From contig QORU01000004.1 in the NCBI GenBank assembly GCA_003574785.1, forward strand, positions 310,001-374,000: a stretch of 64,000 nucleotides of DNA, given 5' to 3'. Shown piece by piece: positions 9,111 to 17,416 of this stretch. This stretch comes from Taklimakanibacter deserti (GTDB lineage Bacteria > Pseudomonadota > Alphaproteobacteria > Rhizobiales > Aestuariivirgaceae). The notes under the pieces were generated by a model. It saw nothing but the letters and a program-made list of their open reading frames with translations. It was not told where the DNA came from and did not search any database. The translations under genes and the position numbers were made by a program. Within the stretch, counting starts at the first letter, position 1. The number at the start of each line of letters is the position of its first letter.

Positions 9111-10799
9111 TTAGAAGGTCTTGCCGGCGAGCATGGCGAAGTGCTCGACGATCGGGCCAAGGGCGAGAGCGGGGAAATATTGCAGGCCGCCGAGGATCAA
9201 GATCACGCCGATAAGGAGGCCGATGAAGAGAGCGCCATGCGTGGGGAAGCTGCCGAGCGTGGTCGGAATCTTCTTCTTCGCGGCAAGTGATCCGGCGATT
9301 GCCATCACCGGCACGACATAAGCGAAGCGGCCGAGCGCCATGGCGATGCCGAGGGTGGTGTTGAACCAGGGTGTGTTGGCGTTGAGGCCGGCAAAGGCCG
9401 AGCCGTTGTTGCCGGCGCCCGAGGAGAAGGCATAGAGGATCTCGGAGAGGCCGTGCGGGCCGCTATTGGCGAGACTCGACAGGGCCATGGGCAGCATCGC
9501 CGAGGCGGCGGTGAAGCCCAATATGACGAGCGGCAGGACGAGGATGGCGAGCACCGCCAGCTTCATCTCCTTGGCTTCGATCTTCTTGCCGAGATAATCG
9601 GGCGTGCGGCCGACCATGAGACCGGCGACGAACACGCTGATCAGCGCCATCACGATGATGCCATAGAGGCCGGAGCCGACGCCGCCGGGCAGGATCTCGC
9701 CGAGCTGCATGAGGAACATCGGCACGAGGCCGCCGAGCGGGGTGAGTGCCGCATGCATGGCATTGACCGCGCCGCAGGAGAGGCCCGTCGTCACCGCCAC
9801 ATAGAGGGCGGACATGGCGAGGCCGAAGCGCACTTCCTTGCCTTCCATGTTCGCTACCGAGTCTAATCCGAACTGCGAAAGCAGCGGGTTGCCATAGGCT
9901 TCGGCCCAGTAGACGGCTGCGGCCCCGGCGCCGAGCATAACCAGCATGACGATGAGCAACGCCCTGCCCTGGCGCATGTCGCCGACCATCCGGCCGAACA
10001 TGACCGGCATGGCGGCCGAGACCACCAGCATGGCGAAGATCGACAGATAATTCGACCAGGCATTGGGATTTTCGAAAGGATGCGCGGAATTGGCATTGAA
10101 GAAGCCGCCGCCATTGGTGCCGAGCTGCTTGATCGCTTCCTGGCTCGCCACCGGGCCGAGGGCGATGGCCTGCTTGGCGCCTTCGAGCGTTGTCGCTTCG
10201 ACCGAGCCTTGCAAGGTCTGCGGCACGCCGAGAAGGATGAAGGCCGTAGCGACGATGATCGCCAAAGGCAGCAGCACATAGACGGTCGAGCGCGTGAAAT
10301 CGACCCAGAAATTGCCCAAGGTTTTGGATTCGGAGCGGGCAAAAGCGCGCGTCACCGCGACGGCAAGCGCGATGCCGGTCGCGGCCGAAAGGAAGTTCTG
10401 CACGGTAAGGCCCGCCATTTGCACGAAATGGCTCATCGTCGTCTCGCCGCCATAAGACTGCCAGTTGGTGTTGGCGACGAAGCTCCACGCCGTGTTGAAG
10501 GCGAGATGCTCGCTGGTGCCGGCGAAGCCCCGCGGGTCGAGCGGCAAGTAATATTGCACGCGCTGCAGGAGATAGAGCACGATGAAGCCCAAAAGGTTCA
10601 CCGACAGCATGGCAAGCGTGTAGCTCGCCCAGCTCTGCTCCTTGCGGGCATCGACGCCGGCAACACGATAGAGGCCGCGCTCGAACGCCAGGGGCTCGGC
10701 GCGCGTGAACAATCGCGCCATGCCGATGCCGAGCGGCCAGGCCGCGGCGATGACGATCGCGAAAACGAGAATGATCTGCAGCCAGCCGGCAAGGATCAT
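9111..10799 (-). CDS. kdpA: K+-transporting ATPase subunit A KdpA
   Basis: This is the K+-selective channel-like subunit, 562 residues, with repeated membrane-pore-membrane units and the selectivity-filter phrases [50 protein letters not shown] and [12 protein letters not shown]. The ATG at 10797-10799 follows kdpF by 25 bases. Confidence 0.97.
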   Translation of the reverse strand: MILAGWLQIILVFAIVIAAAWPLGIGMARLFTRAEPLAFERGLYRVAGVDARKEQSWASYTLAMLSVNLLGFIVLYLLQRVQYYLPLDPRGFAGTSEHLAFNTAWSFVANTNWQSYGGETTMSHFVQMAGLTVQNFLSAATGIALAVAVTRAFARSESKTLGNFWVDFTRSTVYVLLPLAIIVATAFILLGVPQTLQGSVEATTLEGAKQAIALGPVASQEAIKQLGTNGGGFFNANSAHPFENPNAWSNYLSIFAMLVVSAAMPVMFGRMVGDMRQGRALLIVMLVMLGAGAAAVYWAEAYGNPLLSQFGLDSVANMEGKEVRFGLAMSALYVAVTTGLSCGAVNAMHAALTPLGGLVPMFLMQLGEILPGGVGSGLYGIIVMALISVFVAGLMVGRTPDYLGKKIEAKEMKLAVLAILVLPLVILGFTAASAMLPMALSSLANSGPHGLSEILYAFSSGAGNNGSAFAGLNANTPWFNTTLGIAMALGRFAYVVPVMAIAGSLAAKKKIPTTLGSFPTHGALFIGLLIGVILILGGLQYFPALALGPIVEHFAMLAGKTF

Positions 10800-10824
10800 G
10801 GCATCACCTGATGAGATAGAAGTT

Positions 10825-10914
10825 TCAGAATTTTTCGGGATGGACGAGCGCGTAGACGAGATAGGCGATGAGGCCGCCTGCGACGATCAACCCGATGAAG
10901 GCTTCAGACGTCAT
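10825..10914 (-). CDS. kdpF: K+-transporting ATPase subunit F KdpF
   Basis: This is a 29-residue single-helix peptide ([14 protein letters not shown], then [15 protein letters not shown]). The ending [12 protein letters not shown] closely resembles the YLVYALINAEAF that I recall for E. coli KdpF. It lies between a 27-codon ORF and kdpA and stabilises the KdpABC complex in the membrane. Confidence 0.88.
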   Translation of the reverse strand: MTSEAFIGLIVAGGLIAYLVYALVHPEKF

Positions 10915-10925
10915 GGGAATGGCCC

Positions 10926-11009
10926 TCAGATGCGCTCGCACAGGCGCACATAGGCCGCGAGCCCTGCGAAGATGAGAACGCCTAAGCCGAGATAAAGGAT
11001 ATCGAGCAT
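10926..11009 (-). CDS. Small membrane protein upstream of kdpF (27 aa)
   Basis: The ATG at 11009 has an ideal AGGAGG ribosome-binding site eight bases upstream and opens a 27-residue peptide, MLDILYLGLGVLIFAGLAA then YVRLCERI: one hydrophobic helix with a basic tail. Only 11 bases separate its stop from the kdpF start, so it would be the first cistron of the kdp message. I believe similar ORFs precede kdpF in other proteobacteria but cannot name a described function. It could be a Kdp accessory peptide or a leader that helps kdpF translation. Confidence 0.6.
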   Translation of the reverse strand: MLDILYLGLGVLIFAGLAAYVRLCERI

Positions 11010-11079
11010 GATTGCCTCCTTGTCGGAGGCTAGATCGCGCTTAAGGCATCAAAATTCCATTCGTGAAACAGGGGCGCCG

Positions 11080-11096
11080 TATAAGTTTTCCATAAA
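11080..11096 (-). promoter_or_regulatory. Possible KdpE-type binding site
   Basis: On the kdp sense strand this reads TTTATG, five bases, CTTATA. That resembles the E. coli KdpE target as I remember it (TTTATA, five bases, TTTACA). It lies 71-87 bases upstream of the first small ORF start. This is a pattern match only. Confidence 0.35.
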
Positions 11097-11098
11097 GT

Positions 11099-11169
11099 CA
11101 CCCTCGCTCGTGCCCAGTATCCCCTTCTCCCGCTTGCGGGAGAAGGTGCCCGAAGGGCGGATGAGGGTG
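11099..11169. repeat. REP-like palindromic element, short copy
   Basis: An 11-bp-stem hairpin (CCTTCTCCCGC, TT, GCGGGAGAAGG at 11123-11146) is followed by GCCCGAAGGGC, within outer arms CACCCTC (11099) and GAGGGTG (11163). The same core recurs at 40010-40170 and 53706-53936. Here it lies just past the 3' end of the SDR/cupin operon and could act as a transcript end. Confidence 0.75.
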
Positions 11170-11177
11170 TCTTTTAA

Positions 11178-11939
11178 CTAAAACTGAATACCCCGCGTCA
11201 GCGCGCCGTCGATCACCAGGTTGGTCCCCGTGGTGAAGCTCGAAGCCGGGCTCGCCAGGAACACGATGCCGCGGCCGATCTCTTCCGGCGTCGCCATCCG
11301 TCCGGTCGGGTTGAGCGCCAGCGCCTTGCTGAAGAGATCGGGTATGTTCTTCTCTATATGTTCCCACACGCCACCGGCGAAATAGGTGTTGCCGGGCGAG
11401 ACGGCATTGACGCGGATCATCTTGGGCGCAAGCTCGAAAGCCATGCGCTGGGCGTAATGGATGAGCGCCGCCTTGAAGGCGCCATAGGCGGGGCCGGTGA
11501 AATCGACCTCGCGGCCCGAGACCGACGAGACGACGACGATGGAAGGCGACTTGGACTTTTCGAGATAGGGCAGTGCCGCATTGACGGCGCGCACCGTGTG
11601 CAGCATGTCGACCTGGAACTGCTTCTGCCAGGCCTCTTCGCTCTGATCGACCGCGAGTGCCGAGACATTGGCGACCAGGATGTCGATGCCGCCCAGCGCC
11701 GAGGCTGAGGCCGCGATCCAGCTCTCGAGCTCCGCCTTGTTGCTCACATCGATCGCCTGGCCGAAGCTCTTGACCTTCTTCTTGCCGAGATCGGCGACGG
11801 CGGCGTCGACCTCGCCCTTGTTGCGGGCGCAGACCGCGACATTGGCGCCTTCATCGGCGAAGATATCGGCGGCGCGCCGGCCGATGCCTTTCGTTCCGCC
11901 GGTCACCAGCGCGTTCAGTCCTTTGAGGCCAAGATCCAT
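11178..11939 (-). CDS. SDR family NAD(P)-dependent oxidoreductase
   Basis: This is a classical short-chain dehydrogenase of 253 residues. It has the cofactor motif TGGTKGIG near residue 12, the NVSALA region in place of NNAG, catalytic Ser in VVSSVSG, and Tyr and Lys in YGAFK; it ends with the usual DGALTRG tail. The ATG at 11937-11939 is preceded by AGGGAGA; an in-frame extension upstream runs into the cupin gene and is rejected. It is the last gene of the three-SDR/one-cupin cassette, 20 bases after the cupin gene. Substrate unknown. Confidence 0.87.
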   Translation of the reverse strand: MDLGLKGLNALVTGGTKGIGRRAADIFADEGANVAVCARNKGEVDAAVADLGKKKVKSFGQAIDVSNKAELESWIAASASALGGIDILVANVSALAVDQSEEAWQKQFQVDMLHTVRAVNAALPYLEKSKSPSIVVVSSVSGREVDFTGPAYGAFKAALIHYAQRMAFELAPKMIRVNAVSPGNTYFAGGVWEHIEKNIPDLFSKALALNPTGRMATPEEIGRGIVFLASPASSFTTGTNLVIDGALTRGIQF

Positions 11940-11959
11940 GATGCGTCTCCCTTTGAAAT

Positions 11960-12559
11960 CTATGTGGCCGGCGCCAGGCACCAGACGGCGAAGAGCGGTG
12001 TGCTGCCGGATGCCATCGCATGCTTGATATGGGGCGTGTTGTAGAAGCTGCCGCCGATGCTGGGCTCGAACCAGTCGTCCTCGCCTTGCCGGAACCTGCC
12101 CTTCGACAGCACGAGATAGACTTCCTCCGGCGCATGATGGTGATCGGGATAGCGTACGTCCGGAGCGAGCAGGCTGACCCCGACCCAGACATCATCGCGC
12201 GGCTCATAGCCATTCGGGCCGACGATCATCGCATTGGCATGGCCGTCGGTGAAATTGGCGCTGGCCGTCTGATCGGCGCTGGCGCGCCGCGTCCAGGTGA
12301 GATGCGGCTCCAAGGCGGCGAAGGCATCGGCGATCTTCGCCAGCGACGGACCGGCCGCGCGGGCCGTCGTCAGCGCGTCGCCCAGATAGGCGCAGGCCGG
12401 CAATCGGGCCGGCGTTTTCGCCGCGACTGGGCGAGCCCGGTCCAAGGCGTCGAAGACGCGCCACAGGCAGCGCCCGGCGGCCGCTCCCCATTGCCGCTGG
12501 CCGATCTCGCTGCGCAGCGACGCGAGGAAGTCCTGCAGGGCCTCCGGCCGCTCAGCCAT
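11960..12559 (-). CDS. Cupin of the dimethylsulfoniopropionate lyase (DddQ-like) family
   Basis: This is a 199-residue protein with a helical N-terminal part and a C-terminal cupin barrel. The metal-site pattern is H142-x3-E146-x-Y148 then H180, with Y137 eleven residues before Y148. These spacings equal those I recall for the Zn ligands and catalytic tyrosines of DddQ DMSP lyase. The phrases GVSLLAPDVRYPDHHHAPEE and NTPHIKHAM fit the wider DMSP-lyase-like cupin family, many members of which probably act on other substrates. Its ATG overlaps the upstream SDR stop by 8 bases (ATGGCTGA), so they are translationally coupled. No acrylate-pathway gene lies nearby, so DMSP is not assured. Confidence 0.72.
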   Translation of the reverse strand: MAERPEALQDFLASLRSEIGQRQWGAAAGRCLWRVFDALDRARPVAAKTPARLPACAYLGDALTTARAAGPSLAKIADAFAALEPHLTWTRRASADQTASANFTDGHANAMIVGPNGYEPRDDVWVGVSLLAPDVRYPDHHHAPEEVYLVLSKGRFRQGEDDWFEPSIGGSFYNTPHIKHAMASGSTPLFAVWCLAPAT

Positions 12560-13406
12560 TGCGGCCTCCCGGCGGCTCGTTGAGGAACCGCGTGAAGCCC
12601 TCGCCATAGTCCGGATGCCAGCGCGACAAAGGCGGCCGGTTCTCGATGATGTCGCCCGCAGCCCAAGCGATGCGCTTCTCATCGGTCGGGCGCGCCACTT
12701 CATTATCGGGACATAATATATAGAAGTCGCCGCGCTCGAGGCTCGCCAGCATGAAATCGACCGTCTGCTCGGGCGTCCAGGCGCCGGCCGGCTTCTCGCT
12801 GCGACCCTTGGCGGTCAGGCCGGTGAAGACGAAGCCCGGGATCAGGAGATGCGCCTTAAGCTTGCAGTCCTTGAGCGAGCGAAGCTCATGCTGCAGCGCC
12901 TCGGTGAACACCTTCACCCCGGCTTTGGAGACATTATAGGCCGGATCGCCCGGCGGCGTGGTGATGCCCTGTTTCGAACCGGTATTGATGATGAGGCCGG
13001 GCGTGCCTTGCGCGATCATGTTGGGCGCGAAAATGCGCGTGCCGTTGATGACGCCCCACAGATTGACGGCGATCACCTGATCCCAATTGGCATAAGGACC
13101 GAACATCTGGCTGCCGGGCTGGATGCCGGCATTGTTCATCAGCACGTCGATCTGGCCGAAATGATCGCGCACCGTCCGTTCCAGCTTCTTCAGATCCTCT
13201 GGCTCGGCGACGTCGCAAGGCGCCACGATGCAATTATCTGCCGCGGCGAGCGCGCCACTGGCCTGCATCAGCCGCTCCGCATCCTTGTCGGCGATGCAGA
13301 CCTTGAGGCCGCGCTCGAGGAAGCTCTTGGCGGCGGCGAGTCCGATGCCGGACGCGCCGCCGGTGATGACGGCGACATGGCCTTGCTTCAGCGCTTCGAC
13401 GGTCAT
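12552..13406 (-). CDS. SDR family oxidoreductase
   Basis: This is a classical SDR of 284 residues: cofactor loop TGGASGIG near residue 16, NNAGIQPGSQM, catalytic Ser in INTGSKQG, and YNVSK with Tyr and Lys intact. The long C-terminal tail (PPLSRWHPDYGEGFTRFLNE) exceeds the typical 250 residues. It is the second gene of the cassette: it starts 16 bases after the previous SDR and overlaps the cupin start. Substrate unknown. Confidence 0.87.
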   Translation of the reverse strand: MTVEALKQGHVAVITGGASGIGLAAAKSFLERGLKVCIADKDAERLMQASGALAAADNCIVAPCDVAEPEDLKKLERTVRDHFGQIDVLMNNAGIQPGSQMFGPYANWDQVIAVNLWGVINGTRIFAPNMIAQGTPGLIINTGSKQGITTPPGDPAYNVSKAGVKVFTEALQHELRSLKDCKLKAHLLIPGFVFTGLTAKGRSEKPAGAWTPEQTVDFMLASLERGDFYILCPDNEVARPTDEKRIAWAAGDIIENRPPLSRWHPDYGEGFTRFLNEPPGGRNG

Positions 13407-13422
13407 CGGCGGCTCCTTTCCA

Positions 13423-14202
13423 TCACATTACGCCCGGATAGGCGCCGCCGTCGATCAGCAGATTCTGACCCGTGATATAGCCCGCATGCGCCGAACACAG
13501 GAAGGCGCAGGCCTTGCCGAATTCGCGCGGCGTCCCGAAGCGTTTCGCCGGGATGGCCGCCTCTTCCTCGGCCCGGATCTTGTCGATCCCCACACCTTGC
13601 GCCTCTGCCGCCTTGGCGAGCCCGTCATTGAGCCGGCGCGTGTCGAAGGAGCCGGGCAGCAGGAAATTGATCGTGACATTGGCATGCGCCACCGAGCGCG
13701 CCACGCCGGCGAGGAAGCCGGTCAGCCCGAGTCGCGCACCGCTCGACAGATCAAGGCCGGCGATCGGCGCCTTGATCGAGCCCGAGGTGATATTGACGAT
13801 GCGTCCGAAGCGCCGCTCCACCATCTTGTCGATGACCGCCTGGATGAGCTCGATCGGGCTCACCATGTTGTTGATGAGGCCCGCGAGCTGGGCCTCGCGG
13901 TCGATCTGCCGGAAGTCGCGGTAAGGCGGGCCGCCATTATTGTTGACCAGAATATCGACCTGGGGAACGGCACCGAGGATCCTGGCCTGGCCTTCCTTCG
14001 TGCCGACATCGGCAATGACCGGGATGACCTTGGTGCCGGTGCCGGCCTCGATCTCATGCGCCGTTTCCTCTAGCGCCGTCTTGTCGCGGCCATTGACCAC
14101 CAGCGTGCAGCCGGCTTTCGCCAGCTCGAAGGCGCAGCCCTTGCCGAGCCCGCGGCTCGATGCGCAAACAATCGCCGTGCGTCCGGCAATGCCCAGATCC
14201 AT
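13423..14202 (-). CDS. Atypical SDR family protein lacking the YxxxK catalytic pair
   Basis: This is a 259-residue SDR fold with cofactor loop CASSRGLGKG and NNNGGPPYRD in place of NNAG. At the catalytic position the sequence is NITSGSIKAPIAGLDLSSGAR, so Tyr is replaced by Ser and Lys by Arg. I recall a recognisable SDR subgroup with this change. The ATG at 14202 has GGAG seven bases upstream; a second ATG at 14205 is also possible. It is first in the four-gene minus-strand cassette and divergent from urtA. It may be a noncanonical reductase or a ligand-binding SDR. Confidence 0.85.
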   Translation of the reverse strand: MDLGIAGRTAIVCASSRGLGKGCAFELAKAGCTLVVNGRDKTALEETAHEIEAGTGTKVIPVIADVGTKEGQARILGAVPQVDILVNNNGGPPYRDFRQIDREAQLAGLINNMVSPIELIQAVIDKMVERRFGRIVNITSGSIKAPIAGLDLSSGARLGLTGFLAGVARSVAHANVTINFLLPGSFDTRRLNDGLAKAAEAQGVGIDKIRAEEEAAIPAKRFGTPREFGKACAFLCSAHAGYITGQNLLIDGGAYPGVM

Positions 14203-14271
14203 CATCGTCTCCTTTGCGGATGTCGCCCAAAGACTGGGCACATCGAGATCATCCTGCATAACTTTATCGCA

Positions 14272-14309
14272 GTGCAACAATATTAGGCGACCTTGCACCG
14301 ACCGCGCAA
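14272..14309. promoter_or_regulatory. Possible NtrC enhancer half-sites upstream of urtA
   Basis: GTGCAA at 14272 and TTGCACC at 14293 match halves of the NtrC consensus (TTGCACC, spacer, GGTGCAA). The second also forms an imperfect TTGC...GCAA palindrome ending at 14309. They lie about 90-120 bases upstream of the expected sigma-54 start, a normal enhancer distance. The halves are not in the canonical order, so this is tentative. Confidence 0.35.
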
Positions 14310-14369
14310 ATGTCAAATCGCTCAATCACAGCAAGGTCTTGATGAATTTGCAGAAGCAGCCAGGCCAAC

Positions 14370-14384
14370 TGGCACGCAGCTTGC
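14370..14384 (+). promoter_or_regulatory. Sigma-54 (RpoN) promoter of the urt operon
   Basis: The sequence TGGCACGCAGCTTGC matches the RpoN consensus TGGCACG-N4-TTGC exactly in both boxes with correct spacing (GG at 14371-14372, GC at 14383-14384). The start would be near 14396, about 30 bases before the urtA ATG. Urea uptake is commonly under nitrogen control, which fits. Confidence 0.8.
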
Positions 14385-14426
14385 GCTGCGTCGCAATGAC
14401 GGGGCGATAATCATAAGGGGAGACGC

Positions 14427-15737
14427 ATGAACAGACGTGACTTCGTTAGACGGGGCAGAGGACTTCTCGTCGCTGCCGCCATGGGGCCAATGATGCTTGC
14501 CGCCTCACCGGCCTTCGCCGAGGAGACGATCAAGGTCGGCATCCTGCATTCGCTGTCGGGAACCATGGCGATCTCGGAGACGACGCTCAAAGACGTGATG
14601 CTGATGCTCATCGAAGAGCAGAACAAGAAGGGCGGGCTCCTCGGCAAGAAGCTCGAGGCGGTGGTCGTCGATCCGGCGTCCAACTGGCCGCTCTTCGCCG
14701 AGAAGGCGCGCGATCTCCTCGCCAAGGACAAGGTCGCCGCGGTCTTCGGCTGCTGGACCTCGGTGTCGCGCAAGTCGGTGCTGCCGGTGTTCGAGGAGCT
14801 GAACGGCCTCCTCTTCTATCCTGTCCAATATGAGGGCGAGGAAAGCTCCAAGAACGTCTTCTATACCGGGGCCGCGCCGAATCAGCAGGCGATCCCGGCC
14901 GTCGATTATCTGATGAGCGAGGATGGCGGCGCGGTGAAGCGCTGGGTGCTGGCCGGCACCGACTATGTCTATCCGCGCACCACCAACAAGATCCTGGAAG
15001 CCTATCTCAGGGCCAAGGGGGTCGCGGCCGAAGACATCATGATCAACTACACGCCCTTCGGCCATGCCGACTGGCAGACCATCGTCTCCGATATCAAGAA
15101 ATTCGGCTCCGCCGGCAAGAAGACGGCCGTCGTCTCGACCATCAATGGCGATGCCAATGTGCCTTTCTACAAGGAACTGGGCAATCAGGGTGTGAAGGCC
15201 GAGGACATCCCGGTCGTCGCCTTCTCGGTCGGCGAAGAGGAGCTTGCCGGCCTCGATACTGCGCCCCTCGTCGGCCATCTCGCCGCCTGGAACTATTTCC
15301 AGAGCGTCGATGCGCCGATCAATGCCGAATTCATCAAGACCTGGAAGACCTTCATCAAGAACGACAAGCGCGTGACCAACGATCCGATGGAAGCGCATTT
15401 CATCGGCTTCAACATGTGGGTCGAGGCGGTGAAGAAGGCAGGCAGCATCGATCCCGATGCCGTCGGCGACGCGATCATCGGCGTCAGCGTTGCGAACCTC
15501 TCGGGCGGCACCTCGACCATGATGCCGAACCATCACATCACCAAGCCGGTGCTCATTGGCGAGATCCAGGCCGACGGGCAGTTCCAGACCGTCTGGCAGA
15601 CCTCGGGCACCGTCGTCGGCGATGAATGGTCGGACTATCTCGAGGGCTCGAAGGACCTGATCTCCGACTGGCGCAAGCCGCTCGGCTGCGGAAACTTCAA
15701 TGTCGCCACCGGGAAATGTGGCGGCCAGGGCAGTTAA
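14427..15737 (+). CDS. urtA: Urea ABC transporter substrate-binding protein UrtA
   Basis: This is a periplasmic urea receptor of 436 residues, full family length. The N-terminus carries a twin-arginine motif (NRRDFVRR) and a cleavable signal ending ASPAFA at residue 31. UrtA phrases include KVGILHSLSGTMAISETTLKD, FGCWTSVSRKSVLPVFE, GLLFYPVQYEGEESS and NYTPFGHADWQTIV. It is first of urtABCDE, after a sigma-54 promoter and followed by a strong hairpin before urtB. Confidence 0.95.
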   Translation: MNRRDFVRRGRGLLVAAAMGPMMLAASPAFAEETIKVGILHSLSGTMAISETTLKDVMLMLIEEQNKKGGLLGKKLEAVVVDPASNWPLFAEKARDLLAKDKVAAVFGCWTSVSRKSVLPVFEELNGLLFYPVQYEGEESSKNVFYTGAAPNQQAIPAVDYLMSEDGGAVKRWVLAGTDYVYPRTTNKILEAYLRAKGVAAEDIMINYTPFGHADWQTIVSDIKKFGSAGKKTAVVSTINGDANVPFYKELGNQGVKAEDIPVVAFSVGEEELAGLDTAPLVGHLAAWNYFQSVDAPINAEFIKTWKTFIKNDKRVTNDPMEAHFIGFNMWVEAVKKAGSIDPDAVGDAIIGVSVANLSGGTSTMMPNHHITKPVLIGEIQADGQFQTVWQTSGTVVGDEWSDYLEGSKDLISDWRKPLGCGNFNVATGKCGGQGS

Positions 15738-15767
15738 CCCCTTCTCTACTGCCTTGAACCGCACAGA

Positions 15768-15794
15768 GAGGCGGGCTCGTTGAGAGTCCGCCTC
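15768..15794 (+). terminator. Intra-operon hairpin between urtA and urtB
   Basis: An 11-base stem (15768-15778 with 15784-15794; ten Watson-Crick pairs and one G-U) with loop GTTGA is followed by ATTTAA. It sits between urtA and urtB, so it is probably an attenuator or mRNA-stabilising structure rather than a full stop, since urtB-E show no other promoter that I can see. Confidence 0.65.
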
Positions 15795-15817
15795 ATTTAA
15801 CCCGATCCGGAGTGCCA

Positions 15818-17416
15818 ATGACGGGACGCGCCTGGACTGTCGTCATGGGGATCATGCTCTGCATGGTGCTCCTGGCCTCGCGTGGCATGGCCGCGGATCT
15901 TGCGGTCGAGATCAAGGGACTCGACACAGCAAGCTTTCCCCAGAAGGAGAAAGCCATCGCCGCCATTGCCGGGACCGGCGACATGAGGGTCGCCGCGGTC
16001 TTGACGGCGCTCAATGACAACAAGCTTCTGATCCGCAAGAGCGATCGCCTGGTCGTCATCGCGGAAGGCAATGTCATCGAGAATGCCGCGACCGGCGAGG
16101 AGCTGGGCGAGGCTCAAGCAACGGATCTCGACAAGATCGCCATCAACAACAAGATCAGGCGACAGCTCAAGGTGATCCTCGGCAACCTGACCTTGTTCTC
16201 GGACGATCCGGCCGTGCGGCTGAAGGCGGCCCATGACATCTTCCGCTCGCGCGATCTCTCCGCGATGCAGCCCTTGAAGGATGCCTTGGCCAAGGAACAA
16301 GACCCGCGGGTGAAGCTCGTCCTGGAGCAGGTCATGGCAGCCTTGACGCTCGTCTCCGACGCACCCGAAGCGGAAAAGCTTGCTGCCGTCACCATCGTCA
16401 AGGCGCGCGGCGACCAGGATGCGCTGTCCCTCTTGGCATCCGTGGCCGCGGGCTCGGGTCCCGTCGCTCGCGCCGCCACCGAAGCCCTCTCCACCCTCGA
16501 GCGCATGCGGGCATTCTGGGAGGCCGCGCAAAATACCGTCTATGGCTTGAGCCTCGGCTCGGTTCTGCTGCTCGCGGCCATCGGCCTCGCCATCACCTTC
16601 GGCGTGATGGGTGTCATCAACATGGCGCATGGCGAGATGGTGATGATCGGCGCCTATGTGACCTTTCTGGTGCAGGAGATCATGCGCAATTCGGCGCCCT
16701 GGCTGCTCGATCAATCGCTCTTCATCGCCATTCCGCTCGCTTTCCTTATCACCGCTTTCATCGGGATCCTGATCGAGAGAAGCATCATCCGTTTCCTCTA
16801 TGGCCGCGCGCTGGAGACGCTGCTCGCCACTTGGGGCCTTTCGCTGATCCTGCAGCAGGCCATCCGCAGCCTCTTCGGCCCGACCAACCGCGAGGTCGCG
16901 ACACCGTCCTGGATGTCGGGCTCGCTCGAGCTCGGTGGGATCGCTCTTACCGCCAACCGCCTCGCCATCATCGTCTTCGCCCTCATTGTCTTCGTGGGCC
17001 TCCTCGTCATCCTGCGCCACACGCGCTTCGGCCTCGAAATGCGCGCCGTCACCCAGAACCGCCAGATGGCGAGCGCCATGGGCATTCACACCGCCCGCAT
17101 CGATGCCTTGACCTTCGGCCTGGGCTCCGGCATCGCCGGCATAGCCGGCGTGGCGCTCAGCCAGATCGACAATGTCAGCCCCAATCTCGGCCAGTCCTAT
17201 ATCATCGACAGCTTCATGGTCGTCGTCTTCGGCGGTGTCGGCAATCTGTGGGGAACGCTGGTCGCCGCTTTGACGCTCGGCATTGCCAACAAGTTTCTCG
17301 AGCCCTTTGCCGGCGCGGTGCTCGGCAAGATACTCGTCCTTGTCTTCATCATCCTGTTCATCCAGAAGCGGCCGCGCGGCCTGTTCGCGCTCAAAGGCCG
17401 GGCGGTGGAAGCATGA
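15818..17416 (+). CDS. urtB: Urea ABC transporter permease UrtB
   Basis: This is a 532-residue protein with a signal-like N-terminus, a helical extracytoplasmic region of about 200 residues (roughly residues 25-220), then a LIV-type permease with the phrases NMAHGEMVMIGAYVTF and VVVFGGVGNLWGTLVAAL. The long N-terminal extension is typical of UrtB. The ATG at 15818 has GGAG six bases upstream; a GTG at 15812 would add two residues. The stop overlaps the urtC start (ATGA). Confidence 0.94.
   Translation: MTGRAWTVVMGIMLCMVLLASRGMAADLAVEIKGLDTASFPQKEKAIAAIAGTGDMRVAAVLTALNDNKLLIRKSDRLVVIAEGNVIENAATGEELGEAQATDLDKIAINNKIRRQLKVILGNLTLFSDDPAVRLKAAHDIFRSRDLSAMQPLKDALAKEQDPRVKLVLEQVMAALTLVSDAPEAEKLAAVTIVKARGDQDALSLLASVAAGSGPVARAATEALSTLERMRAFWEAAQNTVYGLSLGSVLLLAAIGLAITFGVMGVINMAHGEMVMIGAYVTFLVQEIMRNSAPWLLDQSLFIAIPLAFLITAFIGILIERSIIRFLYGRALETLLATWGLSLILQQAIRSLFGPTNREVATPSWMSGSLELGGIALTANRLAIIVFALIVFVGLLVILRHTRFGLEMRAVTQNRQMASAMGIHTARIDALTFGLGSGIAGIAGVALSQIDNVSPNLGQSYIIDSFMVVVFGGVGNLWGTLVAALTLGIANKFLEPFAGAVLGKILVLVFIILFIQKRPRGLFALKGRAVEA

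Noticed and set aside
16831..17412. Long N-terminal extension of urtC
   Set aside because: It overlaps urtB in another frame; the ATG at 17413 overlapping the urtB stop is the natural start.
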